Shown here: piece by piece, positions 47,544-58,036 of the stretch
How the letters are laid out: every line of letters begins with the position of its first letter
Position numbering within the stretch: position 1 is the stretch's first letter
NCBI GenBank assembly: GCA_024803745.1
Contig: JANJXV010000020.1
Coordinates: 20,128,777-20,192,776 of the forward strand
DNA from: Megascapheus bottae
Lineage: Eukaryota; Chordata; Mammalia; Rodentia; Geomyidae
DNA length: 64,000 nt
Reading direction: 5' to 3'
Translations under genes and position numbers: made by a program
The notes under the pieces: model-generated
The model's database searches: none
Told to the model about the DNA's origin: nothing
What the model saw: the letters and a program-made list of their open reading frames with translations, nothing else

Positions 47544-48018
47544 TGGAACATTTCTTATAAGTTACATGAATGTTCAGAAATATTTACTATTAACTGAATA
47601 CAATTTTGTTTCACAAGAGGTTTATAGATTTACCACTAATAGCAGACATAAGTTGTACCAATGTGTTCCAGTTTTATTTGGAACAAAAGTTTGAGAATGT
47701 CACATAAAAAGGTTTAGTTTTTTTATTAAAGAATTTATTAACGTTGATTTTTACATCATATTTTAAATGACAAGTTTAACAAACAAGTGTTCAAGAAGGG
47801 AATCTCTATTTACAATCACTGGGACATAGTATTTAGAACTTTATCAAAATTAGGCTAAGGGTTTGTATGTCATAGAAACGTATTAATTTATGAAATAAAA
47901 CATTATGTCTATAGAGTCATACGTTTTTATGTCTATATAGTTATGTTTATATTTCCATTACCATGTCCATAGCTTTGGGTATGCACATATTGAGTCCTCG
48001 CTCTTGTACGCTTTGGAT

Positions 48019-51000
48019 TTAATAGCCACATATTAAGGATACCATGCGCCTTTTGTTCCTTAGATCTTGACTTGTCTCACTCAACATGGTTCGCTCTAGA
48101 TTCATCCACTTCCCTGTGAATACCATTATTTTATCTTGTCTTTTGGCTATGTAGAATTCCATTATGTACATATACCACATTTTCTGTATCCATTCATCTG
48201 CAGTAGGGCATCTGGATTGTTTCCATCGCCTGGCTACTGTGAATAGTGCAGAGATGAACATAACTGTGCAGGTGTCCTTATCATATCTTGGCTCATGATG
48301 TTCAGGATAGATGCCCAGAAGTGGTATGGCAGGATTGTAGGGAAGGTCTATTTCAGTTCTTTAAGAAACCTCCACGCTGCTTTCCAGAGTGGATGAACTA
48401 GTTTACAATCCCACCAGCAGTGTAGTAGGGTTCCTTTTTCTCCACAACCCTGCCAGCATCTGTCATTGTCTGAGTTCAAAATCTTGGCCATTCTTGTTGG
48501 GGTAAGGTGGTATCTTAGGGTTGGTTTTTTTTGTATTTCCTTTATGACCATAGATGATGAGCATTTTCTCATATGCTTTTCTGTCATTTTAATCTCTTCT
48601 TCTGATAAGTCTCTCTTTAGTTCCCTTGCCCATTGAGTGAATGGTTTATTGGGTTTGGGGGGATTAGTTTCCTGAGTTCCCTGTAGATACTGGATATTAA
48701 GCATTTGTCAGATGTATTAGTGGTGAATACCCTTTCCCAGTTGGTTGGCTGTCTCTCTACTTTTGCGACTATTTTTTTATCTGTAAAGAATTTTTTTTAT
48801 TTTTAGGTAGTCCCATTTATTGAGTCTCTCTCCAATCTGTTGTGACCCTGGGATTCTCTTCAGGAATCTGTTGCCTGTGCCTATGAGCTCTAGTGTCTCT
48901 TCTACTTTATCATGTAGCAGTTTCACAGTTTCCAGTCTAACGTTGAGGTCTTTGATCCACTCTGAGTTAATGCTTGTGAATGGCGAAAGGCTGGGGTCAA
49001 TTTTTAGTTTTCTGCATGTGGCTGTCCAGTTTTGCCAGCACCAATAATTGAATAGACTGTGTTTGTTCCACTGTATATCTTTGGCTCCTTTGTCAAATAC
49101 AAGTTGCCTATAGGTATGTGGTTCTATTTCTGGGTCTTCTATTCTGTTCCACTGATCTTCTGGTCTGTTTTTGTGCCAATACCAAGCAGTTTTTATTATT
49201 ATGGCTCTATTGTAGGGTTTGAACTCTAGTATTGTAATACCACCAGCATTGCTCTTTTTTCCTAGAATTGTTTTGGCTGTTCTAGGTCTTTTCTTGTTAC
49301 GTATGAATCTTTGGATTATATCTTTCATTCTTCTATTTCAATAAAGACTGTCTTTGCTATTTTGTTGGGGATTGCATTGAATTTGTACATCAATTTTGGC
49401 AGTATAGCCATTTTCACTATGTTGATTCTCCCTAGCCATGAGCATGGAATGTCGTTCCATTTCCTAGTGTCCTCTTATTTTCTTTCATTAGGCTTTTATA
49501 GTTTTCATTGAATAATTCCTAAGTGTTTTATTCTTTTGGGGGCTATTGAAAATGGGATCATTTTCTTGATTTGGCCTTCTGTTTGTGTATTGTTGGTGTA
49601 CAAGAAAGCTACTGACTTCTGAAGGTTAATTTTGTATCCTGCCACTTTGCTAAAGTAGTTTATTAATTCTAGAAGTTTGGGAGTAGAGTTTGTCACTCAA
49701 GTAGAGGATCATGTCATCTGTGAACAGGGATAGTTTAATTTCTTCTTTCCCTATGTGGATCCCTTTGATGTCCTTTTCTTGCCTTATTGCCCTGGCTAAG
49801 GGTTCCAGCACTATATTGAAGAGAAGTGGAGAGAGTGGGCATCCCTGTGTAGTTCCTGATTTTAAGGTGAATGGTTCCAGTCTTTTCACCATTTAGTATA
49901 ATATTGGCTGTAGGTTTTTCATATATGGCTTTAACTATTTTGAGGAATATACCTTTTATTCCTATTTTTTCTAGTGCTTTCAACATGAATGAATGTTGTA
50001 TTTTATCAAATGCCTTCTCCACATCCAGAGAAATTATCATATGATTCTTATCCTTAGCTCTATTGATGTGATGTATTACATTGATTGATTTGTGAATGTT
50101 AAATCAGCCTTGCATCTATGGGATGAAGTCTACTTGATCATAGTGTATGATTTTTAAAATTTGTTTCTGGATTCTGTTGGCTAATATTTTATTGAGGAGT
50201 TTGGCATCTGTGTTCATTAGAGATATAGGTCTGTAGTTTTCTTTTTTTGTTGGGTCTTTCCCTGGTTTGGGGATGAGAGTAATATTAGCTTCATAAAATA
50301 AGTTTAGTATTGCTCCTTCTGTTTCTATTTCTCAGAAGAGTTTCAAGAGTATAGATGTTATTTCATCTTTAAACATCTTGTAGAATTCCGCAGTGAAACC
50401 ATCTGGACCTGGGCTCTTTTTGGTTGGCATTTCCCTGATTTCTTCCACAATTTCATTGTAAGAGATTGATTTGTTCAATTTGTTTACCTCATCATTGTTC
50501 AGTGTGGGTAGCCTATATTTATTTAATCATCCATTTTTACTAGATTTTCTTGTTTTTTTGAATATAGGCCCTGGTAGTACTTATTCATTATGGACTGAAT
50601 TTCTTGGAAATCAGTTGTGATTGTTCTCGTGGGGTCTCTAATCTTGGTTATTTGAGTTTCCCCTCTCCTTTTTTGATTAAGCTTGCCAGGGGTCTGTCTG
50701 TTTTGTTGACTTTCAAAGAACCATCTTTTTGATTTATTAATTTTGTGTATAGTAGATCTTATTTCAATCTTTGATATTTCTGATTTTATTTTTGTTATTT
50801 CTATCATTCTAGTTGTTTTAGAATTAACTTTTTCTTGCTCCTCTAGGTGTTTCAGGTTTTTTTTAGGTTACTTACATGCTCTTCTTCTGTCTTTTTAATG
50901 TGCGCTCCTAGTGCTATAAATTTGCCTCGTAGAATTGCCTTTGCTGTGTCCCATAAGTTCCTTTGTGATGTCTCTTGATTGTCATTACATTCAAGGAAGC

Positions 51001-51813
51001 TTTTAATTTCTTTTCTGATCTGATCTGTTACCCAGGAGTCATTCAGAAGTGTGTTGTTCAGCTTCCAAGTGATTGAATGTTTTTTGACTTAGACAGCATT
51101 GTTCAGAATTAGTCTGACTCCACTGTGGTCTGATAGGTTGCATGGGATTATATCAGTCCTCTTGTATCTGCTTAAGTTTTCTATATGAACTATTATATGA
51201 TCTATTTTGGAGTGTGTTCCATGTGCTGCTGAGAAAAATGTAAAAAGTTTTGCAATTGGGTAGAAGACTTTGTGTATATCTGTTAATCCAAGCTGGGCTA
51301 TGGTGTTGTTTAAGTCAGTGGTGTCTTTGCTTAACTTTTGTTGAGTTTATCTGTCATTTGTTGAGAGTGGTGTATTGAAGTCTCCCATTATGAATGCGTT
51401 TGAGTCTATCTTGTTCTGTAATTCTAAGAGAGTTTGTTTGACGAATTTGGGTGCTCCCGTGTTGGGGGAGTAATGTTTATAACTCTAATATTATGGGCAT
51501 GGATTGTACCCTTTACTAATATGCAATGGCCGTCTCTATCTTTATGTACTGATTTTACTGAGAAGTTAATTTTGTCGGAGATTAAGATTGCTACTCCTGC
51601 TTTTTTGCATGGTGCATTGGAGTGGAAAATTCGTTTCCATCCTTTCACTTGGAATTTGTTTCTGTCTGTGGCGGTGAGGTGGGTCTCTTGGAGGCAACAT
51701 ATGGATGGATGGTGTTTCTTAATCCAGTCTGCTTCTTTGTGTCTTTTGATTGGATTGTTCAGTACGTTCACATTTAGGGAAATTATGGAGAAGTGGTCCG
51801 TGTCCATTGTCAT
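48019..51813 (-). pseudogene. L1 ORF2p (endonuclease-reverse transcriptase), frameshifted
   Basis: About 1265 codons from the ATG at 51813 to the stop at 48019, close to the roughly 1275 of human ORF2p. In order: AP-like endonuclease (ISLNVNVLNNPIKRHKEADW, CCLQETHL; 51813-51424), linker, reverse transcriptase ([33 protein letters not shown]; active-site box [11 protein letters not shown] where other L1s have FADD), thumb region ([16 protein letters not shown]), and the C-terminal Cys/His motif CWQGCGEKGTLLHCWWDC, which keeps CX3CX7HX4C. The end is MVSLICGY, unlike the MISLICHNQ end of the family I copies. Homologous blocks occur in all three minus frames, so several indels have broken the frame. 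Confidence 0.95.
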
Positions 51814-51899
51814 TATTTATTTTTACTTCTAAGTTTCTTTCTTTCTTTCTTTCTCTTTTTTCCCCCTTTTGTGTTTAGTGAATTATAGATATTTGCTTC

Positions 51900-52850
51900 T
51901 TGATGGGGGTTCTTAATGTTCTACAATTTGTTCTCAATCAATTAATATTTTTTGTAGTGCTGGTTTAGTGTGCACGTATTCATAATGCTTCTCTTTGGAG
52001 TGAAATATTCCCTCAAATGTAAATGCTAGTTTTGCTGGATATATCAGTCTGAGTTGGCAGATGTTTGTCTTCAGAACATCATTGATGTTTTTCCAAGGTT
52101 TTCTTGAATTTAGGGTTAGCGTGGAAAGATCTGCTGTAATTCGGAATTTTTCTCATTGTAGTATAGCTCTTTCTTTGTTTTTGCAGCATTTAAAGATCAA
52201 TTCCTTGGTATTCAGGTCTAGTGTCTTTGATATGTCTAGATGAGTTCCTTCTAGGATCTTGCCTATTTGGAGTCCTGTAACCATTAATAATGTGGGTATT
52301 TTCCCTTTTGAGGTTGGGGCAGTTCTTTGCTATGATTTGGGTGAATAGGGGTTGCATTCCTTTGTCCTGAAATTCGGCCCCTTCATCAATCCCTATTATA
52401 CGAAGATGAGACTTCTTTGCTGCATCTGCCAGATCCTGGAGTTCTTGCTGGTGGATTCTGACTAATCTTTCCAAGGTGCTGATTCTGTTCCAGCTCTTGT
52501 GATTTATCTTCTGATCCTGATGTTCTATTCTCCATCTCAGTCAATCTGCTGCTTAATGCCTCCGTTTTTGCTTGAAATGTGGACACTGAGCTGATCATGT
52601 CTGCTGAGAGAGTATTGAACTTTTCTTCCACTTCTCTTTTGAATTCGAAGAATTCCTTGGAAATTTTTTGCTTGTGCTTTTGGAATTCAGCCTTAATTTC
52701 ATTAGTAATTTCCAAAATCATCCCCTTGATTTGAGTCATATTTTGTGTCTCTTCAGGTGTCATTCCTTGGGATGGTGACATCTCTGTCGTCCCTTCACTC
52801 TTGTTTCCTTTTGGGCTTTGCGTGGGACTTTGATTATTTATGTATGTCGT
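51900..52850 (-). pseudogene. L1 ORF1p (RNA-binding protein), frameshifted
   Basis: The N-terminal coiled coil is encoded at 52781 to about 52480 (heptad-like KHKQKISKEFFEFKREVEEK). The RRM-like and C-terminal parts follow in another frame from about 52474 (HLRIIGIDEGAE, IIAKNCPNLKRENTHIINGY), then a third segment encoding RITADLSTLTL and YPAKLAFTFEG near 52000-52150. ORF1p forms trimers and coats L1 RNA. At least one frameshift sits near 52475-52490. The start is uncertain: an ATG near 52840 is one base out of frame with the body. Confidence 0.88.
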
Positions 52851-53838
52851 AATTCATCTTTGCGCTCTCCTAGGCATCAAGAACTCTTGTTGTACTTCGC
52901 TCTTTGGTTGGTAGGTGGTGGTCTTTACTTGGATTGGGACCGGTGGTTCTGGGAATCTGTGTATACCTGTGGTTCTAGGCCAAATTGATTCCTCTGCTGA
53001 CTAGGTCAGCGTTTGCAGTTTTTGCAGGTGTTCGGCCTGTTCCCAGAGGCTGTGTGCTGCTGCACGACTAGCTCTCAGCCCAACCAGTGGCCTCACAGTG
53101 GGCCGTGGGATGGATCTGCGTGCTTCAGTCTCAGCATGCTGGGCGGATGGCTGATTTTCCTTCGCTGTTTCCAGGGGCGGGTCCCTGGCCAAGGGTCTGG
53201 GGTTTGGGAGTTTCCAGGGGCTCTCAGCTGGACCAGCTGGTGTCTGCTCTGCTCCCAGGGGCGGGGCCCAGCTGAGGATGTGGGCTCCGAGGGCGGAGCC
53301 GGGCCTTTCTGATTCTCAGAAGGGGAGCTTGGCTACTGGTCTGCCCTTCAGTTCCCTGCTGTGTTTCCACCGCTTTGGCCAAGAGTCTGTGACTGTGTGG
53401 GGCCCCTTGGTGCTGTCTTGCTGGGGAATCCCAGCTGGAGGGTGCCCGGCTCAAGATTTGAGTGGGACAGATGCTAGTTCCCAGATTCCCGCACACCCCA
53501 CCCGTGTTGGAAGGCAGGGTCTCAGCGCCCCCCACTCTCCAGGTCCAGTGGCCTGGGAGAGGAACCTGTTAGGCGGGTGAGCTGGGACACCCCTGCCCCC
53601 TTTGGTGGGGTGCTGGGTCTTAGCACCTGCCTGCCTGTCAGTCTCTGATCAAAGGCCTGGGAGAGGAACCTATTGGGCGGATGGTAGCAGGGACACCTCC
53701 GTCCCCTTTGGTGGGGTGCTGGGTTTTAGCGCCTGCCCGCCTGTCAATCTCCAGTCAGAGGCCTGGGGTAGGAGGCTGTTGGGAGAGTGGGGGCTGGGAC
53801 ACCTCCGCCTCCCTTGGTGGGGTGCTGGGTCTTAGGGT
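52851..53838 (-). promoter_or_regulatory. L1 5'UTR / promoter region
   Basis: GC-rich sequence, strikingly unlike the AT-rich surroundings, directly upstream of ORF1 in minus orientation. It contains GC-box-like sites (ggggcggggcc at 53258-53268; a related ccaggggcgggtccctgg near 53173) and ends in tandem monomers. Mouse L1 promoters are also monomeric, but these monomers are not ones I recognise. Confidence 0.85.
53498..53838 (-). repeat. Tandem 106-bp monomers at the L1 5' end
   Basis: The string ggtggggtgctgggt recurs at 53604, 53710 and 53816, exactly 106 bp apart. A more diverged unit starts near 53498. Units share gcctgggagaggaacct / aggcctggggtaggaggct and agctgggacacc / ggctgggacacctcc. 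The outermost unit is cut short after about 23 bp, as expected for 5' truncation within a monomer array. Confidence 0.92.
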
Positions 53839-54231
53839 TTATAGGAAAAAATTTTCTTCAAAATTTTATTTGCTTTATGTTATGATGATATGACTTTTTA
53901 TAATGTGTTTAGGCATTTTAACTTTCTTCCTTTTGAAATTCATTTCTATTGGTTATTGTAGCTAAACATTTTTTTCACGTTGTGTTGGGGAGGACATAAT
54001 ATAACCCACAAGTAGTACTGACATAATATAACCCACAAGTAGTACTGTAACAGATACTTCCACTCAATCTACAAACAATTTCTTTCAAATAAGATTTCTT
54101 TCATTTTTCTCATAACATATAAATACTAGATTTTGTGTCAATCATTGTTATGATTACCTGAGCCTGTTGATAATAGCAGTAATCAACAGTCTTTGATGCT
54201 TCTTATTATCAATATTGTTTTTCCTATTCTC
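53839..54231. other. Intronic sequence with a 27-bp perfect tandem duplication
   Basis: AT-rich sequence between the L1 5' end and a pyrimidine tract. The only notable structure is the duplication at 53994-54047, listed separately. Confidence 0.6.
53994..54047. repeat. Perfect 27-bp tandem duplication
   Basis: Two identical adjacent copies (53994-54020 and 54021-54047), each beginning acataatataacccacaa and ending gtagtactg. No divergence between copies, so the duplication is recent or an assembly artefact. Confidence 0.97.
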
Positions 54232-54350
54232 ATTTTTTCCTCCCTCCCTTTCTCCCTCCATCCCTCCCTTCCTTCCCTCCTTCCTGCTTCCCTCCCTCCT
54301 CCCCTGCCTCCCTGCCTCCTTTCTTCCTTCTGTTCCTTCCTCTCTCCTTG
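54232..54350. repeat. Pyrimidine-rich CCCT/CCTT tract
   Basis: About 120 bp of imperfect ccct, cctt and cctg units, almost free of purines on the + strand. Confidence 0.93.
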
Positions 54351-54351
54351 A

Positions 54352-54420
54352 GAATCACTATTCTAACTGGGGTGAGGTGGAATCTAAGTGTTTTTTTTTA
54401 ATTTACATTTCTTTTATTGG
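54352..54420 (-). mobile_element. L1 ORF2 fragment
   Basis: Aligns with 48490-48560 of the full-length L1: tctaactggggtgaggtgga, then tctaagtg, a T run and catttctttta. Only about 70 bp remain. Confidence 0.6.
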
Positions 54421-54564
54421 CCTGGAACATCTTGATCTCAGCCTTCTATGTAACTGGAATGACAAATGTGTCCTGATATTGTTTGAGATGGGGGGATGGG
54501 GGTCCCACAAACTTTTGATCCTGGCTGACTTCAAATTAAGATCTTTTAGGTTTGTTTGTTTTTT

Positions 54565-54661
54565 GCCAGTCCTGGGAGACTTGAACTTATGACCTGGGCA
54601 CTGTCCTTGGATACTTTTTGCTCAAAGCTAGTGCTCTGCCATTTGATCGATAGAGACACTT

Positions 54662-54713
<52 letters not shown>

Positions 54714-54780
54714 TGTTCCAGGGAACTGACCCCAGGGCTCCATGCATGCTAGGCAAGAGCCACTAGACCATGCTCCTGGC
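54565..54780 (-). mobile_element. A-type dimeric SINE with (GT)n in the inter-monomer linker
   Basis: The right monomer (gccagtcctgggagacttga, tcaaagctagtgctctgcca) and left monomer (gaccccagggctccatgcat, gctaggcaagagccactaga) are separated by about 23 GT units instead of the usual short T-rich linker. Similar flanks atcttttaggttt (54541) and atcttttagtttt (54783) mark the insertion site. Confidence 0.9.
54664..54710. repeat. (GT)n microsatellite inside a SINE
   Basis: About 23 GT units interrupting the A-type SINE between its two monomers. Confidence 0.98.
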
Positions 54781-54781
54781 T

Positions 54782-55261
54782 AATCTTTTAGTTTTATATC
54801 TCCTGCTAGGATTAAATATGTGTGCCCTAATAGAGCTCAGCAACCACCTCAGCTTCATTGACTGAAGACTTTACATTGATCTGTCCAACTACTTAACTCT
54901 GTATGGAAGCAAAACTATAATCAGCCCAATAATGGAGTAGTCAGTTGCCTCAATTTGTAATTTAACAGATTTTAAGAACTACCTGATTAAATATTCCATC
55001 TTATCCAGCTAACATTTCTTTCTGTAGCTTAGATTTTTATCCTTTTTTTCTTTTCTGGGTTCTTTAAGGGAGTAAGGATAAGTGAAAATTGCAGAGGGTA
55101 CATTCAAACTTTTGCTGTGTGCAGAGTGCCCACCTTTAGTCTTAAGTAAGATGTGTTTGGGAGCTATGTATTTTCTGGAAGCCAATGACTTATCCAGTAG
55201 GGTGTTGAGCCACTGCAGGAATGGATAGAAACATTGCAGACTAAATGCATATTTTAACACT
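54782..55261. other. Unique intronic sequence
   Basis: No feature recognised. It ends at the left copy of the 17-bp target-site duplication. Confidence 0.5.
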
Positions 55262-55278
55262 TTATCAAGATTATTCTT

Positions 55279-56308
55279 TTTTAATTTCAATAACACTTTA
55301 TTAACACACTATATCTACATATCACAACAAGTTATCAAGGTAAAAATCTAGAGTGAGATCTTTTCTTGTTTTTCATTCTGTATGCATTTCCCCCACACAG
55401 CACATCTTTTGGACTAGTCCACATTGCATGTGTTCAGTGGTCATATGTGGGAAGCACTTTCATGTTTGCAAGGCATCAACCTGTTTCTGAAAACTTGAAA
55501 ACGTAAGCACCCACCTAGTATAGTTTAATTTATCTAACATTGAAATTTGGGCCTGAGTTATCAACTTTTTCAAAACCTGTTAGCTGCCCCACCCCCTCAT
55601 GGGACTTGAACTTTGTCCCTGGGCTTTTTAACTCAAGGCTAGCATTCTACCACTTTGAGTCACCTCACCACTTTGTTTTCTAGTGAGTATTTATAGATAA
55701 CTTGTAGTCTCACAGACTTCCCATTCCAGGCTGACCTGGATCCATGATCCTCAGATCTCAGCCTCCTAAATACTTAGAATTACAGGCATGAGTCACGGCA
55801 CCTGGCTTGCTAAGTGTTGTTTTTTACTAGCTCTCAGGTGTCACTTCAGCAGGCCCAGCATGTGGCTCCTCTCCCCAGAGCTCCTTCCTCTTTTCTTTTA
55901 TTAAATAATTTATTAACATTGATTTTTACATCATATTTCAAATGACTCATTTAACAAACAAGTATTCAAGAAGGGAATCTCTATATACAACAACTGGCAC
56001 TTAGATTTTAGAACTTAAATAAAATTAGGCTGAGGGTTTGTATGCCATATATACATATTAATCTATGTAATAAAACATTATGTCTATAGAGTCATACGTT
56101 TTTTTGTCTATGTAGTTGTGTTTATATATCCAGTATCATGCACATAGCATTGGGTATGCAAGGACTGAGCCCTTGCTCTTGTACTGTTTTGATCTAATAG
56201 TCACATATTAACGATACCATGAGCCTTTTTTCCTTTGTCTCGACTTGTTTCACTCAACATGATTCGCTCTAGATTCATCCACTTCCCTGCAAATGCCATT
56301 ATTTTATC
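55279..56308 (-). mobile_element. 5'-truncated L1 (family II) with a nested SINE and exact 17-bp target-site duplication
   Basis: Bounded by ttatcaagattattctt at 55262-55278 and 56309-56325. The left edge is the A tail and AATAAA of an L1 3'UTR in minus orientation (ttaatttcaataacacttta). The right part (55890-56308) aligns with 47720-48145 of the full-length L1 and ends in the last part of ORF2. The 3'UTR is about 600 bp longer than that of the 47.7-kb copy, partly because of the SINE at 55582-55808. Confidence 0.93.
55582..55808 (-). mobile_element. B-type dimeric SINE nested in an L1 3'UTR
   Basis: Minus-strand copy: gggacttgaactttgtccct, ctagcattctaccactttga, tgatcctcagatctcagcct, attacaggcatgagtcacgg, acctggctt. 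It lies wholly inside the 55.3-56.3 kb L1 insert, so it inserted later or travelled with that L1. Confidence 0.93.
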
Positions 56309-56325
56309 TTATCAAGATTATTCTT

Positions 56326-58016
56326 AATCATATGAGTACACTTTTCTCAACTCCTGTATTGAAGATGGACAAAATATCATGATGGCATTTGTAGAAAACC
56401 CTAGTTTGACAAGTTGACAATACTTATTTCTACTTTCAGCACAGTGACTACTTAAAATACTTCCAATTACTAACTCCTTATTAATTGAAAGCAGGAAAAT
56501 TCCAACCTGGCATTTTAACATTTCTTAAACTTCATTTCCCACACAAATGGAAACTCTTGTCCACCTTCTTTTAATGGAAAAAAGTGTGTAAAAACTTTAT
56601 CTAGATTTATAAAAGTTAAGGTTTCTGTTCAGTAATTAATTTTGGAAGCAAGATAGGGAAAAGGAATGAAGATTGAATGAAAGAGTAAAGCCAATTTACA
56701 TAACAAAAGTGTTGGAATGAATAAATACAAGACAATGAAAGCTGTCAGTGCAGAACTGGAGAAGTCTTGCCATCTGATAGACAAGAGCAAGTCCACAGGA
56801 TAGTAATGTTATTAATTCCTGCTCATACATCATTTGCTGGAATCACATTGAAACTCACTATCTGAGTGCTGTATTATTTACTTAGTTATTCATTCTCTTT
56901 TATTTTAAACTATGTGCCTTTCTCCCTGGATATCAAGCTTCTGATATGACCTATTATATGTTATTTGTCTGTCATATCAAAAGATATCCATGATGTGTAC
57001 CAAATTTGGAATAGTATGCCAAGTCATAATGCTTTACACACTCTTGTCATCACAATTTCTACTGTTGTTTAAAGCAAAACAAAGCAAAATCCAACAAGAG
57101 CAGATTCCTGTACTATACCTCACAGTATAAATTAGCACCTTTCGTGACCTTCTCAAAAGCTAACACTAACTCTTGAGAATCAAGACTCAAACCAAACCAT
57201 TCTTCAAACCATTTCCTACCATACCAATTCAAATCCTCCCATCCTTGGCCAACTCTATAGCATTTATTTACACGAGCTCCAATAAAATAAGGCACATTGT
57301 AGATTCATGCTCAAGCTGCCATGACTCATACAAAATGGTCTCAAGAGACTGTAACCTATTCACTATGACTCCAGGGAGCTGTTCCCATCCAAGCCTCTAT
57401 GTTACAACTGAGGATAACCTTGAACTTGAAACTTCCTGTCCTTCCTCTCTCCACTGGACAAATGAGGCCTTCAAATCTACTTGAAATACGCAATTCATGG
57501 CAGGACCTTTCTCAGATCACTGTAAGCATGCCTATACTTTATAAATATTATAGTTGCAATCATCATTTGTTGATTGTCTGCCTATTTCTAGAATTTTGAA
57601 ATTTCCTAGAATATAGGAGGATCCTGGTATCCATGTTTCAGCCAGCACTAAGATTATGAACTAGTTTAACCTAGACATTCAATAAATGTTCCATTTTCCT
57701 GTTTTGAATTATAGGGTCATGAAAAGACACTATTCTCTCACTTCTTTCCCCAATAATAGTCATTTTGAGAGGTCAAGATTGCCAGTTATTAAAAAGACTG
57801 AAAGAAGACTCAAGGAATGTAACTGCATTGACTTTTGCTTGAGGCAGTTTGAGAAAATAGTCTTTTATGGTTGCCAGTGACTTCCCATTTTGTAACTCTT
57901 TACTGGACTTGGCATGGTGCTTAGAGGAATATGACTGAGGTAGGATATTGAATCCCATCTCCACTGGCAGGCAGTCATAAAAAGAAGCAAAACTTCTAGC
58001 AACGATTTATGACTCT
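56326..58016. other. Unique intronic sequence
   Basis: About 1.7 kb with no recognised repeat. ORFs up to 103 codons have no family resemblance. Confidence 0.5.
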
Positions 58017-58036
58017 AAAAATATAAAAGCTGCTCA

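Larger units (their letters stand above)
47720..53838 (-). mobile_element. Near-full-length L1 (family II), inactive
   Basis: About 6.1 kb on the minus strand with all parts in order: monomeric 5'UTR (53838 to about 52851), ORF1, a short inter-ORF spacer with a (GAAA)n-like tract, ORF2 (51813-48019) and a 300-bp 3'UTR ending in taataaattctttaataaaa (read on the minus strand) plus an A tail. The length matches a complete mammalian L1. Both ORFs are frameshifted, so it cannot retrotranspose autonomously. I could not identify a convincing target-site duplication. Confidence 0.95.

Noticed and set aside
48777..49328. 183-codon minus ORF as a possible host gene
   Set aside because: It is an uninterrupted part of L1 ORF2 between the reverse transcriptase and the Cys/His motif.
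53000..53838. CpG-island-like promoter of a host gene
   Set aside because: The GC-rich stretch is contiguous with L1 ORF1 on the minus strand and contains L1 monomers, so it is an L1 5'UTR.
47720..53838. Active full-length L1
   Set aside because: ORF1 and ORF2 homology is split over several frames, so several indels inactivate it.
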